A stretch of 8,639 nucleotides of DNA from Ktedonobacter sp. 13_1_20CM_4_53_11 (lineage in GTDB: Bacteria > Chloroflexota > Ktedonobacteria > Ktedonobacterales > Ktedonobacteraceae), in assembly GCA_001919995.1 (NCBI GenBank), contig MNIY01000065.1:1-8639 (forward strand), read 5' to 3'. The notes beneath the pieces were generated by a model. It ran no database searches. It had not been told where the DNA came from and saw only the letters and a program-made list of their open reading frames with translations. The position numbers and the translations under genes are program-made. Shown one piece after another: positions 7,445 through 8,639 of the stretch; positions within the stretch are counted from its first letter, which is position 1; each line of letters begins with the position of its first letter.

Positions 7445-7476
7445 TTGACTTGCCAAAATCCATATGTTAATATAAT
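7445..7476 (+). promoter_or_regulatory. Candidate promoter for the small membrane protein and dCMP deaminase
   Basis: A perfect TATAAT is at 7471-7476. TTGACT at 7445-7450 is 20 bp before it, and TTGCCA at 7450-7455 is 15 bp before it, neither ideal. Using TAATAT (7468-7473) as the -10 gives a 17-bp spacer with TTGACT. A second TTGACT is at 7428-7433. Transcription from here would begin near 7483. Confidence 0.45.
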
Positions 7477-7482
7477 CTTATA

Positions 7483-7749
7483 AGGTTATCTTTTCAAATT
7501 TGTATTGATAGCGAAACTAAAAGCCTATAAATGTAGCTAATCAAAGAGCTTTGCTCCATAGTAGATTGAGGAGGTTTTGCCATCCGAAACCGGATCAGTG
7601 AGTAATCAAGCAATGAAGCAATCGTGGGTGATCGTAGAACATCAATGAAGATGCTTTGTGAAAAAAGCCCTTTTAGCTCGAGTGCTCTTTAGAGCCAATA
7701 TCCGGTATGCAATATCATTTGCTGCCCGCAAGCAGGAGGTCAAAACAAA
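7483..7749 (+). promoter_or_regulatory. Long leader upstream of the 31-aa membrane protein
   Basis: If the promoter at 7445-7476 is used, the leader is about 265 nt. It contains GAGC-TTT-GCTC near 7546-7556, and three mutually exclusive pairings: ATCCG (7582-7586) with CGGAT (7591-7595); GGTTT (7573-7577) with AAACC (7587-7591); and ACCGGAT (7589-7595) with ATCCGGT (7700-7706). A GAGGAGG at 7568-7574 resembles a ribosome-binding site with no good start codon after it. No known riboswitch class was recognised. Confidence 0.3.
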
Positions 7750-7845
7750 ATGAGCTTTGATGCAGTCGTAATAATCGCCCTGATCACTTTTAACCTGGGC
7801 TTAATGCTCGGTATGCTTTTAGGTCGGTCTCATTTCATTCTATGA
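7750..7845 (+). CDS. 31-aa single-pass membrane protein with GxxxGxxxG motif
   Basis: The ATG at 7750 is preceded by a full AGGAGGT (7734-7740) with a 9-nt spacer, one of the two strongest ribosome-binding sites in the window. The product has a short N-terminus with one acidic residue (MSFD), then a continuous hydrophobic stretch from residue 5 to 25, then R26 and SHFIL. Glycines 17, 21 and 25 form GLMLGMLLG, a GxxxGxxxG pattern that favours helix-helix packing in membranes. The positive residue after the hydrophobic stretch suggests N-out/C-in topology. It ends 51 bp before the dCMP deaminase and probably shares its transcript. I do not recognise a family. Its function is unknown; small proteins like this often bind larger membrane complexes. 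The translation signal and composition make a chance reading frame less likely. Confidence 0.65.
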   Translation: MSFDAVVIIALITFNLGLMLGMLLGRSHFIL

Positions 7846-7896
7846 ACGTACGTTGGCTGCTCTATGCTCTAGATTTTGACATCGGAAGGCAAATAA

Positions 7897-8439
7897 ATGA
7901 GCGAACATATTCGCCCGCCGTGGGACGATTACTACATGAATATTGCTTGGGACGTGTCTATCCGTTCAAATTGTCAACGTCGTCCAGTTGGTGCGTTAAT
8001 TGTAATTGACCGCAGAATTGTGAGTACTGGTTATAATGGAACGCCTTTTGGCGTGAAAAATTGCAACGAGGGCGGTTGTCCTCGTTGTGCCTCCGATGCA
8101 CCTCGTCACCAGGGATACGAATTATGCCTTTGTGTACATGCTGAGCAAAATGCCGTTTTGCTCGCTGCTCGCCAGGGTACTGCCACCGATCATGCCGCCC
8201 TCTACGTTACGCTTCGTCCATGCCTTGGTTGTCTTAAAGCACTGGTACAGGCTGGTATTCGTGAGATTATCTACGATCAACCGTTCGATTACAACGGCGA
8301 GATAGAAGGAACATATCAAGGGCTTTTAGCAGAAGCGGGTGTTATTATGCGTCAACATCCCTACAGCGCGACGCACACTCTGTCGCCATTAGCGATCTCT
8401 GCAAGCCAGGGTAGTGGGCCTGAGATGCCCGCCGTCTAA
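7897..8439 (+). CDS. dCMP deaminase
   Basis: The 180-aa product is a zinc-dependent cytidine/deoxycytidylate deaminase family member. It converts dCMP to dUMP, feeding thymidylate synthesis. The zinc and catalytic motif HAEQNA begins at H81 (E83 is the proton shuttle), and PCLGC (108-112) supplies the two cysteine ligands. Other dCMP deaminase signatures are RPPWDDYYMNIAW (6-18), RRPVGALIV (28-36), STGYNGTPFG (43-52) and the Cys-rich NCNEGGCPRC (55-64), which in relatives helps hold a second metal or the nucleotide. Residues beyond about 155 are a Ser/Pro-rich tail of no known role. The ATG at 7897 has GGAAGG 7 nt upstream. It lies 51 bp after the 31-aa gene and 109 bp before the next gene. 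Length and motifs are complete, so it should be active. It is ComEB-like. Confidence 0.94.
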   Translation: MSEHIRPPWDDYYMNIAWDVSIRSNCQRRPVGALIVIDRRIVSTGYNGTPFGVKNCNEGGCPRCASDAPRHQGYELCLCVHAEQNAVLLAARQGTATDHAALYVTLRPCLGCLKALVQAGIREIIYDQPFDYNGEIEGTYQGLLAEAGVIMRQHPYSATHTLSPLAISASQGSGPEMPAV

Positions 8440-8548
8440 AAACATTGTAGAGAGAAAACAGTAATTGTTCCCTCGATGAGAAACGTAATGCACTACCAGG
8501 TACATAAGCACCTTACATAAAAACCAAAGCCAATCAGGAGGCGCTGAT

Positions 8549-8639
8549 ATGCAACAAACGAATGAGAAGGCTTGGATGCGGCATCGCGGCAAATGGTTCG
8601 AGATCGCGAATCCTCTTTACGGGTTAAACGCACCAGATG
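8549..8639 (+). CDS. Unrecognised protein, N-terminal 30 codons only (cut by window edge)
   Basis: An ATG at 8549 follows a perfect AGGAGG (8536-8541) with a 7-nt spacer, so translation here is well supported. The visible peptide begins MQQTNEKAWMRHRGKWFEIA and continues NPLYGLNAPD to the edge. It is hydrophilic, Trp- and Arg-containing, with no signal peptide or membrane segment. No family is recognised. It may belong to the same transcription unit as the dCMP deaminase, 109 bp upstream. Confidence 0.7.
   Translation, partial: MQQTNEKAWMRHRGKWFEIANPLYGLNAPD

Larger units (their letters stand above)
6996..7749. other. AT-rich divergent intergenic region
   Basis: This 754-bp stretch between the regulator (minus) and the small membrane protein (plus) is visibly richer in A and T than the flanking genes, and no gene longer than about 25 codons is supported. 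It contains the promoter of the regulator, at least one plus-strand promoter, several perfect palindromes, and a long leader before 7750. These are listed separately. No tRNA, known riboswitch consensus or CRISPR-type repeat was recognised by eye. Confidence 0.8.

Noticed and set aside
7500..7600. Possible cyclic di-GMP (GEMM) riboswitch, suggested by GCGAAAC and AAAAGCC words
   Set aside because: The conserved GACGCAAAGC core and the paired second half are absent.
7568..7645. GAGGAGG followed by a short frame (TTG at 7577 or GTG at 7598) ending at a TGA, as a leader peptide
   Set aside because: The spacing from the ribosome-binding-like site is 2 nt to the TTG and 23 nt to the GTG, neither workable, and the peptide has no repeated regulatory codons.
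7876..7881. TTGACA just before the dCMP deaminase
   Set aside because: It is only 15 bp from the ATG, so a promoter here could not yield a translatable start.
7842..8010. Frame starting at the ATG that overlaps the stop of the 31-aa gene
   Set aside because: It runs into the dCMP deaminase in another frame, has no own ribosome-binding site, and its translation has no family features.

Overview
The window carries seven protein-coding loci and one AT-rich regulatory stretch. Nothing in it shows insertion sequences, CRISPR arrays, tRNA or rRNA. The gene mix fits a soil-type Chloroflexota bacterium, perhaps of the Ktedonobacteria: a PIG-V/Gpi18-like mannosyltransferase, an M3 oligoendopeptidase, a one-piece MerR/GAF/TPR regulator, a short ATP-dependent DNA ligase and a dCMP deaminase. 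That placement is an inference from protein style only.

Layout. Positions 1-674 (minus) hold the N-terminal part of a membrane mannosyltransferase cut by the window edge. A 150-bp divergent spacer separates it from a NUDIX hydrolase (825-1295, plus), followed by an M3-family oligoendopeptidase F (1556-3355, plus, best start at 1556 rather than 1496). Two hairpins at 3361-3404 lie in the convergent gap. On the minus strand come a broken ATP-dependent DNA ligase (3447-4416) and, just upstream of it and probably co-transcribed, an 841-aa regulator (4470-6995) with an N-terminal MerR-like DNA-binding domain, a sensor core and C-terminal TPRs.

Positions 6996-7749 are an AT-rich, gene-free divergent region. 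It holds several perfect palindromes, a repeated 10-mer flanking a plausible promoter, and a long leader. The leader runs into a 31-aa single-pass membrane protein (7750-7845) with a full AGGAGGT ribosome-binding site and a GxxxGxxxG motif. Then come a dCMP deaminase (7897-8439) and the first 30 codons of an unrecognised gene (8549 to the edge).

How they fit. The regulator and ligase look like one minus-strand unit, and the small membrane protein and dCMP deaminase like one plus-strand unit, sharing the AT-rich region between them. DNA ligation and dUMP supply both touch DNA synthesis and repair, but a functional link is speculation. The most notable observations are a canonical beta-clamp-binding QLSLF tail on the ligase, the apparent internal deletion and frame break in that same ligase, and the unannotated 31-aa membrane protein with its operator-rich upstream region.
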